DNA of 64,000 bases from Ceratodon purpureus (lineage: Eukaryota > Streptophyta > Bryopsida > Pseudoditrichales > Ditrichaceae), in the NCBI GenBank assembly GCA_014871385.1, contig CM026426.1, positions 16,740,183 through 16,804,182 on the forward strand, given 5' to 3'. Position 1 is the first letter of the stretch; each line of letters begins with the position of its first letter. The notes under the pieces were generated by a model. That model saw only the letters and a program-made list of their open reading frames with translations, had not been told where the DNA came from and made no database searches. Shown here in pieces: positions 33,487 through 45,020 of the stretch. Position numbers and translations under genes: made by a program.

Positions 33487-33813
33487 TTAAAGAGAAGAAA
33501 TGACCAATTCACTTTGCCAACTAAGCTTGAAGTTGTTTTCTTCAATCGGCGCAGTCTTCTTCAGCTCCCTGCGAGGCAAAGACGGACTTGTTATTTTCTG
33601 AGTGTGGCCAGCCTTCCTAAGTTCGATGTACAAGGCATCCTTGTTGAGGATGTTCAAACCTTGCTTCATTGCATAAGCGCTCTCTCTCTTCGGAACTTCA
33701 GCTAAACATGGTGCCAAGTAATCACCCAAGTTTGTCAAAATCTGAATCACTTCGCGCTCAACCTCAGAAGGCATCCACGAGTCAAGATCACATACAGAAA
33801 TAGAAGGCTCCAT
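33487..33813 (-). CDS. unrecognised 108-codon ORF
   Basis: Helical, non-repetitive frame from an ATG, with SEVEREVIQILTNLGDYLAP and LNILNKDALYIELRKAG. No known domain. Downstream on its other side is the GGATCC palindrome at 33872. Could be a small gene or one exon. Confidence 0.25.
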   Translation of the reverse strand: MEPSISVCDLDSWMPSEVEREVIQILTNLGDYLAPCLAEVPKRESAYAMKQGLNILNKDALYIELRKAGHTQKITSPSLPRRELKKTAPIEENNFKLSWQSELVISSL

Positions 33814-34012
33814 AACCCAACTCCAGTGAATACCCTTGTTCCCCCCTTTTCCGACTATTGAAATGGGTGATGTCGGATCCGACAGTGTCTATTTAGCATC
33901 CCCCGCAAGGAGGTAACTCAACACATTTGGAGTAGTTTTGGTAAAGAAATCCACGGCCATAGGTCTGGAAACTTACTAAAAATAGTAAATTCGGCCAAAG
34001 TTTTTTTCTATT

Positions 34013-35301
34013 TTGGATTTCCCCATGTTTTTTTCTGCTTTTTTCTGCTCTAGGCTCTGTGCTTGCTGCTCTACGCTTGCACGCAAGCTTCACTCCGCAA
34101 GATTCAGGGCCGAGCGTCCGATCGGAAAAAAAATGTATTATGATGACCGTTCTACCTGTGAACAATACGCTAAGATTAACGAGGCAATTAGCCGTAGAGC
34201 TTAATTAGGCATGTCTTCGGTTCTCTAGTTTGCTAATGGACATATCTGAACTGGCTCGAAGCTATCAGTATACTGTACATCTTAACTAACTGGGTAATCA
34301 TTGTATCAAGACTACTCCTTTTGTAATACGAAGTATATTTTTCTTTTTTAATCTATTTTGTTCCTTGCTTCGAACCCTAAACCCTAAATCATAGCTGAAT
34401 TATTGGGGATGTATGTTTCGATTTGCTTTATGTATTGCAGGATAATGCATGTCGAGCCTTAGTGGATTCTTTGAATAATGCTTACAGCTGCGGGCCTTCT
34501 CTGCGTAGCAGAGGGCTTCTGTTGCAATTGGTTGCAACAACGCAGTGCACGATGGACTATTCAACTATGGCTGTCGATGAAGGAGTTGAGGACAGCCCGG
34601 TTAATCTCCCCATTCCGAAGACCCTGAAATCCCCTTCTCCTATGTGGCCACGGACCATACTGCAGGTTTTATCTCCGAAATGACAGAGTTCTACCCCTAC
34701 GAAGCGTGCTCTTTATAACAATGTGGAGGACATGCCGTCACCTCCACCGGCAAAGGTTAGTTTTCATTCATGACTATTAGCTTTTCATTCCTCTCTGATG
34801 TTTCGTTCATGTAAGTGGGTTATGTTATGGTAGCTGCTCGCATCTGTTCTTGCCTCCTATATGTCCTTAGTTTAGCTCGAAGCCACCTAAAAATGATTGA
34901 TCTTTTTCTTCTTTCATCTAGGTCCGTGCTAGCTTATGTAGGCTTCTTCCTTCAAGGTCCGTTTGACCTTTACAGTTGCACTCGGGAGTTTAGGTCGATT
35001 CGACCTAAACCGAAATGTCTTCCCAATGCTAATTTATCCATTTTGTACTTGCCTTGCAGATGCCAAGGCTACGATCAACAACTATAGGATCCGGGGCAAG
35101 GAAGTCCGGCGACTCCCACCCTAAACCATCCAGCTCCCATCGCCACATTCTGCCTGAGTCAAGCATTGGTGACAGACGTAGACAGAAGTTCCAACGTCTT
35201 CTTGATAGTCCAATGATGTAGGTTGAGGGAATGTTGTGGACATGTCAGCGTCAACGGGAATTTCTCAAGTCAAGAATTGAGGCTTACGGGGGGACTCCAT
35301 A
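34013..35301 (+). other. possible decayed multi-exon gene, unrecognised
   Basis: Short coding-like blocks are separated by intron-like AT-rich segments: a frame ending EQYAKINEAISRRA (about 34132-34204), a block after the acceptor ATTGCAG at about 34440 (DNACRALVDSLNNAYSCG), and a basic block from 35061 (MPRLRSTTIGSGARKS) with an in-frame TAG near 35218. The joins are uncertain. Confidence 0.2.
34375..34389 (+). repeat. two telomere-like CCCTAAA units
   Basis: AACCCTAAACCCTAAA is two units of the plant-type telomere repeat. Such short interstitial copies also occur as telo-box promoter motifs, so this need not mark a telomere. Confidence 0.5.
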
Positions 35302-35732
35302 ACCATATAGTGGATAGTATGTACTGTATAGCAATGGCGCAGACAATGAAGAGACGACTATAAGAATCGTCTATGTTATTTCAATGTAATTATGTTTCGA
35401 ATAAAACGATTGATTTGTTTGTTAAATTTTATCGTCTGCCATTTATGCCTCATTGTCATGCACTCTTTTCGTGTTCTTCAAAATTCCAAATGTATTTTAT
35501 GTGATTGGACATTGCGTTTTTCTTAAACCTAGGTTTAGAAAGGTAACGAATAGTTACTACTATAAATACAAAAACATGGTTTACTCTTCTTTCTTGTTTT
35601 TTATTGCGTTTAGGTGTGGTCAACCTAAATGACATAATCATCATCCTTCCTTAAACATGTTCTTAACGAATCATTGAACATTATTAAGTTCTCTCCTGTA
35701 TGTTCGTGCATTTAGGTCCACTCGACCTAAAT
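34988..35732. repeat. family of TTTAGGT...ACCTAAA palindromes
   Basis: Four inverted repeats in 750 bp. The arms GTTTAGGTCGA and TCGACCTAAAC flank one base at 34988-35010. TAAACCTAGGTTTA is at 35524-35537. GTTTAGGT and ACCTAAA arms lie at 35608-35630, and ATTTAGGTC and GACCTAAAT arms at 35710-35732. Confidence 0.7.
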
Positions 35733-35956
35733 GACATAGGCCTCATTCTTCCTTTAACGTGTTTTTAATGATTCAATATTGATTTACGCGAGGTCGAAGT
35801 AAATGGGAAGGCATGAATGTGGCCATTTCTCTACACGCTAATTTCCCAAATTCAAGTATATCTTCCAAAATAACGAATATGGTGTTCTAAATTCTGAACT
35901 CTCAACCTCCCCTTTGCTCAAACATTGAATTCCTATTTCGTTTTGCTCCTGTATCA

Positions 35957-36454
35957 TTGCGTATCATGCGCATTTTGTCTCCGCTCCTGCCTTTCGCGAT
36001 CATACCATTGCCGCGTGTTGCAGGAATCAAGCAATCGTCTACAGCGGCAATGGATCTTGCACTTCTGAGCGCCATCTTCTTGCCGATCTTTGTGCGGTTG
36101 AGGCTAGTGTCTTCGTGGGAAGATTGGTGCTCGCCTATGCCGCTTTGGGAGGACCTCATGGCGATGTGGACGAACTCGCATCTGTGTAGAGAGTCGCATT
36201 TGTTTCTTCAGTCAACCTCCCAGTTTCAGGCGCTACGTCTGGCAATGTGAGAGTACATGCTGATTGCTGAACCCGGGTGGGTGGAGAAGGTCGAGTTTGT
36301 CCGCAGCCGTTGGTCTCGCAACTTTGCAGCATTCACACCGACTGAGGTGGACGCTGAGGAGCTCGGCAAACTCAAGGTCAAAGATCTAGCTGCGGTGCAA
36401 GACAAGCTTGAGGAGAAGAAACTCGAGGGCTGGTCAGTTTGTCATCTCCTTTGA
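35957..36454 (+). pseudogene. unrecognised gene fragment with in-frame TGA
   Basis: One frame runs from 35957 through a TGA at 36248 to 36454, with EPGWVEKVEFVRSRWSRNF and DLAAVQDKLEEKKLEGW after the stop. It ends near a weak donor, CTG|GTCAGT. No known domain. Confidence 0.25.
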
Positions 36455-37322
36455 TTCTGTAGATCAGTTCCTTTCTATTCTGGGGTTTTATTGATGTCGT
36501 TGTTCATTGAGAATTTCCCTACTGTTTTCTTTCCGTGACTTAGAAGAAACTGGTGAGTCCGGAAGTTGATGCGGGAGGTTTGGTTTGGGAAACAGTCTCA
36601 TTGTTCTAAGTCTTTCGGTTCGAGTACTGATTAAAACTTCCACCTTCATGAGATATTTGGGTCGCGTTTCTTTGATTAATTGCCGTTTACACTTTCAATG
36701 ATGCACCTTGCGTTCAGGTTTTTAAATTGGACATGTGATCGGAGAGGTTACTTGGAAGGTGGTCCGTGTCGTGTACTGAGTTTGGAAGCAAAATTTGAGT
36801 TCTCTGATGTGGAGATGGCGCTATGGAGGTTTTATCAGTAGAAAAGTTTTGGTAATTTTTTAAAGAGCTTCAGGAGGATAACATTATTTAGTTTGTTGTT
36901 ACCATTGGAATTCGGTTGTTCCTCATTTTTGGGTAGTTCTAAATGATGCTTGTATCACTTAGATTACAGTTCTTACTTGAAGCTAGGTCGTACTTGCACA
37001 CTAAACCCTTGTGCACAGCAGAGAACTCAAATTTTGCAAGGTGTGTTGATAGACACAAGATCTCGTCGGAGGTGGAGTACTTTGACGTCGTTGCTGCTGA
37101 TTGTTGGTCTTCCTTTTTGCACTTGTGACTTGTTGATAATTGTGTTAGGTTGATCAGTTTTGGCTTTGTGAGAGAATGTAAAGATGCAATCTGGTTGCTA
37201 ACAAGGCGAGGTTCTTAGGATGTTTGATTTTAAGTGTTAATGCAAGCGAGTAATGAACACTGTACTGCAGAGTGAATTTGGCATGTCTAGTTTGACAGTT
37301 TGTAATGTATGCGTTTTGATTC
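36455..37322. other. no gene seen
   Basis: AT-rich and intron-like. No supported frame or repeat. Confidence 0.35.
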
Positions 37323-37846
37323 ATGTTCACCGTTTTCGTGGAATTGAAGATTCCCATTGCTCTCGAGGGCCTTCCGGCAACCAGCATGCTTCCTCAAGGA
37401 ATCTATTTTTGGAACCAAGACCTTATTAAGCCCTTCAACCTCGGAAAATTTTCTGCATCAAACCTTCCAAATTTCCCCATTCCAAGAGACTACAGACTTT
37501 GCCCAAGGGAGTCACGCCGCCCAAATGTCTTACCAATGGCGATTCCTCTCGTACCCATGCCGATGAGCTCAGGCCATTTCCTGAGCAGCCATTACAACAA
37601 CAGGGTCGAGCACTTCTACCTCCAAGCACGCATAGAGAGACATTTCCGATGGAGGAACTGCCACCACATCGCCCTCAGAAGCTTCACCTGCACACAGAAA
37701 GGCGATACAAAATCACTATCAACATGAGGCAATGGTGCGCTACTACGGCTCTCCACCACCTGCGTGATGCCAAATTGCAGCTCTCCAATTTTGACCTTAA
37801 ACGAGTCCACCTTCTCACCACTTCCACCATACTGAAATTTAGTTAG
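37323..37846 (+). other. overlapping unrecognised ORFs
   Basis: Two overlapping plus-strand frames of 134 and 115 codons. Neither has a recognisable domain or a clear start context. They may be coding remnants. Confidence 0.15.
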
Positions 37847-38920
37847 TATCGACTACTTGGGCGTATTTACAACAACAAAAATTGCAAAAATGAAATCCCA
37901 CTACAAACAAGCACTACAACTAAACTGATAATGCAGACAAGGGATGTGAAAATGAAGAGATTTGGGCGAAGACTAAAACCCACATGCTTGTGTGCCAGCA
38001 GCTGATTGAAGAATTCCCTAAACCCACAACGCTGAAATCAAAAAGCATGCCACACATCCAAAATGAAAAATCTTGGCACTAAAATGCTGAATGACCATGC
38101 GACAATATGGCGAGTGCACATCAGTTCGACGAGGGAGAACAACTATCCAAGCTGAAATAGGAAGAGCAAGCTGGCGGACACCGAAGCCGGAGGGATGGAA
38201 CTCAATTTGGCAAGAACAATTCACAAAGAAATAGATTGACCTGGATCGAATCGAATGGGGGAGTGGGGTGGCAATGGAAAGACATGTTGGATGGGTGGAG
38301 ATGACGAGGCAAATAATGGAGGCGAAGTAGGACAGGCCGCCATCATAGCCTAGAGATTAGATCAAGGTGATAGTTCGGAAAAAAACTGATGATTTTACTT
38401 ATTACTAACTCGCCGACGTGGAAAATGGATAAGACATTGGCAATAATTCACCAATAATAGAGTGGTTGCTTGTGAGTCCAAGCCGAGAGTGAAGGACACC
38501 GCTCCTTGCATAAGTAAGCCCTTAAAATTCCTAAACAACCCTCAGGGCAAGACTTCTCTTTTTCATCTATGAAAAAGAATGATCAAGCCCCGGACAAATA
38601 GGAGATATGCTTGTGTGGCATGCATAATTTCCACCACAAAGGCGGGCGTTGTCCTACTCTGTGTAGAGCACAAGCTCCAAGCCCTGACAACAGATTTTGT
38701 ACCTATGGAGAGTGCTCATTTATGGTTCAAATTTTAGATTTCCTAATATGTACTGAAGTTAATAGTATAAGCAATTTTCATGCATGAGGAAAGTAATACA
38801 TCAATTTTGGATTTTTTACAATTTGATATGAATTTTCGAAGGCAATCTCATACGTGTTTCTAAAATGGTGCCCTATTTTGCCACCTGTAATGTTTGCCGT
38901 GATTACATGCTTATAATGAG
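37847..38920. other. no gene seen
   Basis: Mixed-composition sequence. A short cysteine/histidine-rich frame near 38610-38700 is too short and broken to call. Confidence 0.35.
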
Positions 38921-39118
38921 TGAAGAAGCTATTATGTACTACTGGGTGAAGAAGCTATTATGTACTACTGGGTGAAGAAGCTATTATGTACTACTGGGTG
39001 AGAAAGCTATTATGTACTACTGGGTGAAGAAGCTATTATGTACTACTGGGTGAAGAAGCTATTATGTACTACTGGGTGAAGAAGCTATTATGTACTACTG
39101 GGTGAAGAAGCTATTATG
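38921..39118 (+). repeat. 26-bp tandem repeat, about 7.6 copies
   Basis: Unit TGAAGAAGCTATTATGTACT plus ACTGGG. Units are nearly identical (one has GAGAAAG for GAAGAAG), which implies recent expansion. Confidence 0.9.
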
Positions 39119-39653
39119 CTCCATTATTGGTACCGCTCCAATTTTGAGCACTGTTTTTTATGGCTTTTCCTCGTCTTTCCTTCATCGAGTCCTAACCTTG
39201 AAACTCCCTCGTCGCGCCCAATGGAGCAGTACAAACACTAAAAAATGGCTCAAAAGAATTGCAGAGGAATTCTACACGGGAATCTTTATCTAATAGTGAA
39301 CAGTGGACCAGATAGCGACTGCAAGGGACGTCGGCCACCAGGGCGCGCCTACACGCTCGTCCGCCATGGCCTGTCTCACCGCTAAGGTAAGTGTACCGAT
39401 TATCAACCATGACCAATTTACGACCGCTGGGCACAATCTTCATTTTCTACTATAAAATCTTTGCTTTCCTGAACATTTTGGGTGGAAATCTTCAATGATC
39501 GTCAACTAGTACACTGCACCTTTTGCCTCCTTAACCCCTAAAGGACGAAGCAACCACTTTTGGGTTACACCAGAAATAGAAAACCCAGCAAAATGCCCTA
39601 AAAGAGTTGGATTTGAGTGTTTTTTGTTCCTAACCTCTTTAGAATCAAATTGA

Positions 39654-39661
39654 CAATAAGG
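39654..39661. repeat. left target duplication of hAT-2
   Basis: CAATAAGG, identical to 56335-56342. Confidence 0.9.
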
Positions 39662-40001
39662 CAGGGTTGTCATAATAGACGGATGGGCCATATAATTGTC
39701 GTGTAGTCACGTGACGGACATGATGGACGGCTATCGGACGGACGCTTATCGGACGGGCTCCCCCGCGCGAGCAAAATTACTGTCCTCACAATTTACTACT
39801 GTTTACCATGGGTGGCGCCCGTCAACGCGTCCGCACGCATATCTTAGCCTACTCGCGCTTGTCAGCTGTGGTTAATTGCCCCCGTTGTTTGTCTGGCGCG
39901 CGCGCAGTGGTCGCGCCCGGATACACTCGCCCGATCAGGGTCGCTAGTGTCTGTAGCATAGGATGAATCTGCTCGCGCCCGTACCAGCCTGCACGCGCCC
40001 A
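39662..40001 (+). repeat. hAT-2 left subterminal region
   Basis: Matches 14349-14725 of hAT-1 with many substitutions: CGGACGG words, CCATGGGTGGCGCCCGTC, then CGCGCCCG words. It stops where the gypsy LTR begins. Confidence 0.75.
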
Positions 40002-40788
40002 TGAGAAAGGAATACTTTTCTTACTCCTTCAAAAATGAATAGTGTCCTAAAGCTCTCTGAAATCCTGCGAAAAATTTTGTACTGCCCCTGAAACTGCCCT
40101 GAAACTGTCCAAAATCCGGGTCCTAGATCTGAAACTGCCGACTTAGATCTACTCAAATCCTGATGGTATTTTCCTGGATCTGATACATTTTTCTACTCTC
40201 CTTGGTCTGATCTATAATACCCACTCATATAAACACCAGATCTACTGGACCTACCAGGTGAATCCACTAACCTGATCCCTCAAGCACGCATAACTGCAAT
40301 TTCAGACACTTACACCCAATGTAATCAATTCTTCCCTTTACTCACTGTAAATCCGTACATGATTCTGCTCCCTACTGATATCACTATCTGGACCCTCCAG
40401 GATCCTGAAAACTGCTCTAACAGCATCTCCCTACAGTCCTACAACATGTCCTACACACAAACTACCACCTGAGAGCTCTGAACTGAGAGGGAGAGAGAGA
40501 GAATGAGCTTCGCAGCCCCCTCTCCCACAACCCCATCCAAAACCCTAGCCGCCACCCCTAAAAACCTAACTGCCAACAGTTTTCATTCGACCACCAGATT
40601 TCATTCAACCGACAGTTTCCATCCATCTGGCAGTTTTCATCCAAAACAGGCAATTTTCATCCAACAGAGTTACTGCAGGGCAAGACAGTAACTTAACAGT
40701 TTACTGCCCTTCCTAGTAACAGCAGTTTTACTGCTCCCCTACAGTTTTACTGCCCCTCTATTCCACTACCTTAAATCCCCTGTTAACA
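40002..40788 (-). repeat. 3' LTR of the gypsy element
   Basis: On the minus strand it starts TGTTAACAGGGG and ends CCTTTCTCA, preceded by the polypurine tract AAAAGGGGGAT (plus-strand 40790-40801). The length of about 787 bp is inferred from the TG...CA ends. No second LTR is present to confirm it. Confidence 0.5.
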
Positions 40789-40924
40789 TTATCCCCCTTT
40801 TAATCTGCATCTGCCGTCAGATGCTCGGTTTTATGTTTTATGGGGTTAACCCAAAAAAAACTAAGGTACCAAAAAATCAAAAAAGAAGTACTACTGGTCC
40901 TACCAGTAATTTGGCCTACATCTA

Positions 40925-43145
40925 CTATCTAGCGACTAACTGGTGCCGCCCCTCCTGCAGCTGATGCTGGTCTCCCTGGTGCTGCCTCTGGTCCTGGTGG
41001 TGCTGGTACTGGTGGTACAGCAGGAGCAGTACCTGCTGGTTTGTCACTTGACTAAGATCCAATACCAGAAGTGGTCCCAGGCCACTGCTAGAAGCCCCTC
41101 CATCATCCGCAAACTGCCCCCCATCGGGCATCTCCTGGTCCCCCTCATCCTGGTCATCCTCAGACCAGTACACAAAAGATGGGTAAGCCTCAGCTAACCT
41201 CATCAATTACCTGGAGTACCTGGCCTGGTCCTTTGTGTAGGCCTGAATTTGGTCCAGTACCTGCTTCTTGGTGGTAGACAGCAGATGCCTGGTCAACCCC
41301 CTAGAAGCCTGAGTAGAACTAGCCTCAGCCAACTCTACCCTCTGCTTGAGCTGCTGGTTTTTTCTGGCCAGCCGATCAAAGTCCCTGAACCTGGCACTGG
41401 TCCTGGCCTCCAACTCCAATCTCCTGGCCCGGACTACCTCTGCCTGGACCCCCTGATCCACCCAAGTCTGCCTCTCCCTATCCAGGTCCTCCTGGAGCAC
41501 TACCAACTGGTGCTGAGCCTACCGCAGCTGGTCAGTCAGCTGCTGAGTCTGCTCGTCCTGGGCCTGTCCGGTGGTCAACAATACTTGGTAAGTCGGTCCA
41601 GACCTGTCCTCCTGCCCCTGTAACATCTGCACCCGAGTTGCTTGGGCCAATGCCACCTGCAACTGCTGGACCAACTGGTCTACCTCCTTGGTGACATCCT
41701 CCTGGTCCCCCATCCTTGCTGGTCCTGGCTGAATCCTGGTCCCTACCGAGCTTGTGGGAAAATCCACAACTGGCTCCTCCTGGTGGTCCATGGGATCTTG
41801 CTCCTGTACCTGGTCCTCTACATCCTGGTCCTGGTGCTGCTCTTGTGGTTGCTCCTAGAGCTGCTCCTCTGGCTGCTCCTTGGGCTGGTCCTGGTGCTGC
41901 CCCCATGAAACTGGCTGCTGCCTAGTGGGTGTCGATACTAACACCAACTCTGGACTACTGGAGATCAGTACTGGACTGCTCACCTGGCCCCTCATCCTCC
42001 TGCCATGATGTCTTCCTGCTCCTCCTGGAGTTGTGACACCCCTCTCACCCTCCTCCAAGGAAAATGGGCTGGTCTCCCGATATCGAGGGTTGTTACCCAT
42101 CCTCCTCAGCCTCTTGAACCTGCCCGGCTGCTCCCCTGGTCCTCAAGCTGGAAAGTATAAGGGGGGCCCAGTTGTGGTCTCCCTTCCTGACAGCCTGGTA
42201 CAAGTTCTCCAGTAGCTCATTGCTGGCATACTGGGACGTCTTCTTCACACACATGATCTCCACCAGTGTGTTGACCCGCTCCTGGTACTGCTCATCAAAC
42301 CCCCTGATCTTGGTCCCATCACTGGTGTGGTCGGCCCTGGTCAACCCAAACATGGTCATATACTTCTTCTCCAGGGCAGTACCGCCCTTCAGAACTAGTG
42401 GTGTCCTGGTCCCCTCAATCCCCAAAGCCTGCTGTATGGTCCATGCTGTGATCTCCACTGAAATACCCCTCACTGTGGCCCAAATCGGCATGGAATACTC
42501 AATCTTCTCCCCCTTGGTGTACTGGAACCCCTCTACCAGGTCTGCTACCAGCTCTGTGCGTAGTGCTGGCCAGGTGTACTCATAAAAAGACCCCAGATCC
42601 ACCTGCTCTGCCCAGTCACTATCCTGGAGGTCTCTCCAACCCTGCCAATGCTTCAAGGGAAGGAAGGTGAGTTGAATATCTCTGCCTACCTTCCTCTCAA
42701 CTCTGGTCCTCCTAGGAACTCTGGCCATGGGGTTGGTGAACTTCCTCCTGGTGGTGTTCCCTAGTTCTGGTCCCTGCTCCCCTGATGCTGGCCCTGGTCC
42801 CTGCTCTCCTGGTGCTGGTCCTGGTCCCTGCTGCCCTGGTGCTGGTCCTGGTCCCTGCTGCCCTCGTGTTGGTCCTGGTCCCTGCTGCTCTAATGCTGGT
42901 CCTTGTCCCTACTGCTCTAGTGCTGGTTCTCGTCCCTGCTGCGTCGGCTGTGTAGGTTCCTGCCCCTCCATTTGCTCTAGGTCCATCTCCTCCTGGTGTG
43001 GTGCTACCCCTGGTCCCTGCGCGTATGCTCTAAGATCCCCCTTGACTGCTGGTCTCCTGCCCTGAATAGGATTCTGCTGGTTACCTGGCCCTGCACCCTG
43101 GTTGCTGCCCCCACCTGCTCTCTCTCTTAGCTCATTTGTGTTCAT
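40925..43145 (-). pseudogene. ORF downstream of integrase in the gypsy element
   Basis: From ATG 43145 one frame contains a Gln/Pro-rich N-terminus, then a globular part from 42728 (IQLTFLPLKHWQGWRDL, then ALGIEGTRTPLVLKGGTALE). This is the kind of domain often annotated as plant transposon protein in gypsy-derived ORFs. A frameshift near 42095 leads to a coiled coil (ELEARTSARFRDFDRLARKN). In-frame TAGs at 42909, 41855, 41519 and 41207 all stand where Gln fits. The 42909 TAG lies in a repeat whose next unit has CAG. The position beyond pol is where some plant gypsy lineages keep an env-like or accessory gene. Confidence 0.5.
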
Positions 43146-43163
43146 TTTTTATTTTTCTTTTTT

Positions 43164-45020
43164 TTAAATTTTTTTCTGTTCTATTGTTCTTCTCCTTACC
43201 TGCACTTCTTCCTCTGAAAGGCTCCCTTCTCCCCAATCTCTGAATGTTAAGGCTGAGCTCTCCCCCCTATCCCTGGTGTCAAGTCTCTCTTCCGGGTTCA
43301 GCCCCGCCAACTGGTCTGCATCCCTCCACCTTCTACCTCTATCCTCCCTTACTGCTCCAGGTTCAGTCCACAATCTGAGCTGAAAAGCTCTCGAAATACC
43401 CTCGTTTCGGTCCGTTACCTGGTGGCTGGTGGCTGTCGGGCTTGCTGCTTGCAGTTGTTGCTGTTGTTGCTGCTCCCAATCCCTTGAACTGCCTTGCCCT
43501 TGGTCCCGAAAGTGCTCTCGCAGTGGACTCGTCTGGTCCGCCTCTGCAAGCTCCTCTCTACTCTGTCCCTCAATGCTGTTGCGGCATTTTGTCTCCGCTG
43601 ATTGCTGCTCTCGGCCCTGGCTATGGCGAACTACCCAAAAACCCGCGCCTTGAAACCCTAGCTGGTCGTCTCGTCCCCCATCGTTGTGGTTCCTCTCTAT
43701 CTCCTTCTGCTGCTGTCTGTGTGCAGCTTCCGACGAATGCTGCCTGTCCACCGCACTCGCTGCCGACTGCTCCTTGATCGCCCCGCTATCCTGTCGGTGT
43801 CGCCTCGCTCCCCGGTTGGTGTCGGGCTGCTTGATCGCCCCGCTCCCTTCCTGCTCTTGATCTGCAGCCGCTATCAACTGCCGTGTGCCGGCGCAAGCTA
43901 CTCCTCTTCCTGCCCCTAACGATTGCTGCTCTCCGCCTGCTGCTAACGGTCTCGCTCCACCGCCGGTAGACTGCCTCGCTCCTTCGTCGGCTGCTGCTCC
44001 TCCGGCGTCTATTAACTGCTGTCGTCTACAGCCTGCCCCTCCTCGCGTATCCTCTCTCTCCTCCGACTGCTGTCGGTTTTGGCTATGGCCAGCAACCCCG
44101 CCCTCAGCAAACCCCCGCCGCCCTAAAAACACTCGTCTCTCTCCACTGCTTGGCGTCGGCTGCTGCTGTCGGCCCTGGCTGCTACCTCGCACCCCTTCTT
44201 CTTAGCTGTCTCGACTGCTCGGCTCCGTTTGTGGCTGGTTGCAACCCTAGCAGTCGCCAATCGTCCCGCCTTCACGGCCCCCTTGGTCCTGCGGCGCTGC
44301 CTGCTGCTGCTCACGGCCCTGTCTATGTCCTCGCGCGGCACCCTCCGCTCTCCAAGGCTCCCGCCCTCTACTGTTACTGTAGCCCAGCTCAACCAGAGAG
44401 CTCCGGCCCAACTCCCTTGGTGCTCGTCCGATTCTAACTTCAAAAAGACCTTGGTCTTGGGGCGAGCTGAGGTAGTCTTCCCCTGGCCTACTCCTTTGCT
44501 GCCCTTGTTCATCCCTCAGGGATGAACTGCCCTGGCCCAATGGATGAAACCCTGGCCTAACTGTAGGCTGTTGCGGTCTCTGGTCCATCCCTACTCCTTG
44601 GCAGTCGCTGCTGGCCCTTCCTACTTCCCTATCTAACTGGTCCCAACTAACTTGGCTCCAGCTCCCTTCAGCTCCCGGCTTATATCTGTTCACCCTGCAC
44701 AGCCAATACCTAAAACTGTTGTTTAGGGTTAGCCGCCTGTTTTCATCCACTGTGGATGAAATATGTTGACTGGATGAATTTTCTTCATCCTCTTCCTTTA
44801 TTGGCCGCCCCCCTAGCTGTAACATCCCCTCTGCCACGTGTCGCTCTTGGACTGGGATGACCTCCATTACTCCACATAGTACTGCCGGCTGCTTCCTTTC
44901 TTTCTCTTCTGCTCCTTTTTTTATTGCTTCCTCTTTTTCATTTTTTTTTTCTTTTTGATTATTTCCTCTTTTTTCTTTATTTTTCTCACTAATTTCGCCC
45001 TCATCCCCTTTGTCTACTTC
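43164..45020 (-). other. Gln/Gly/Arg-rich open region continuing the pol frame
   Basis: The pol reading frame stays open past integrase with only TAG 45021, TAG 44247 and TAA at about 44205. The encoded sequence is low-complexity (repeated GAIK, QQQ and RDQ words), so this could be composition rather than protein. The Leu/Pro-rich frames on the plus strand are its shadows. Confidence 0.35.

Noticed and set aside
34375-34389. Chromosome end or telomere
   Set aside because: Only two CCCTAAA units, embedded in unique sequence.
40943-44525. Leu/Pro-rich and Ser/Pro-rich plus-strand ORFs
   Set aside because: Shadows of the minus-strand gypsy Gln/Gly-rich region, where TTG/CTG and CAG complement each other.
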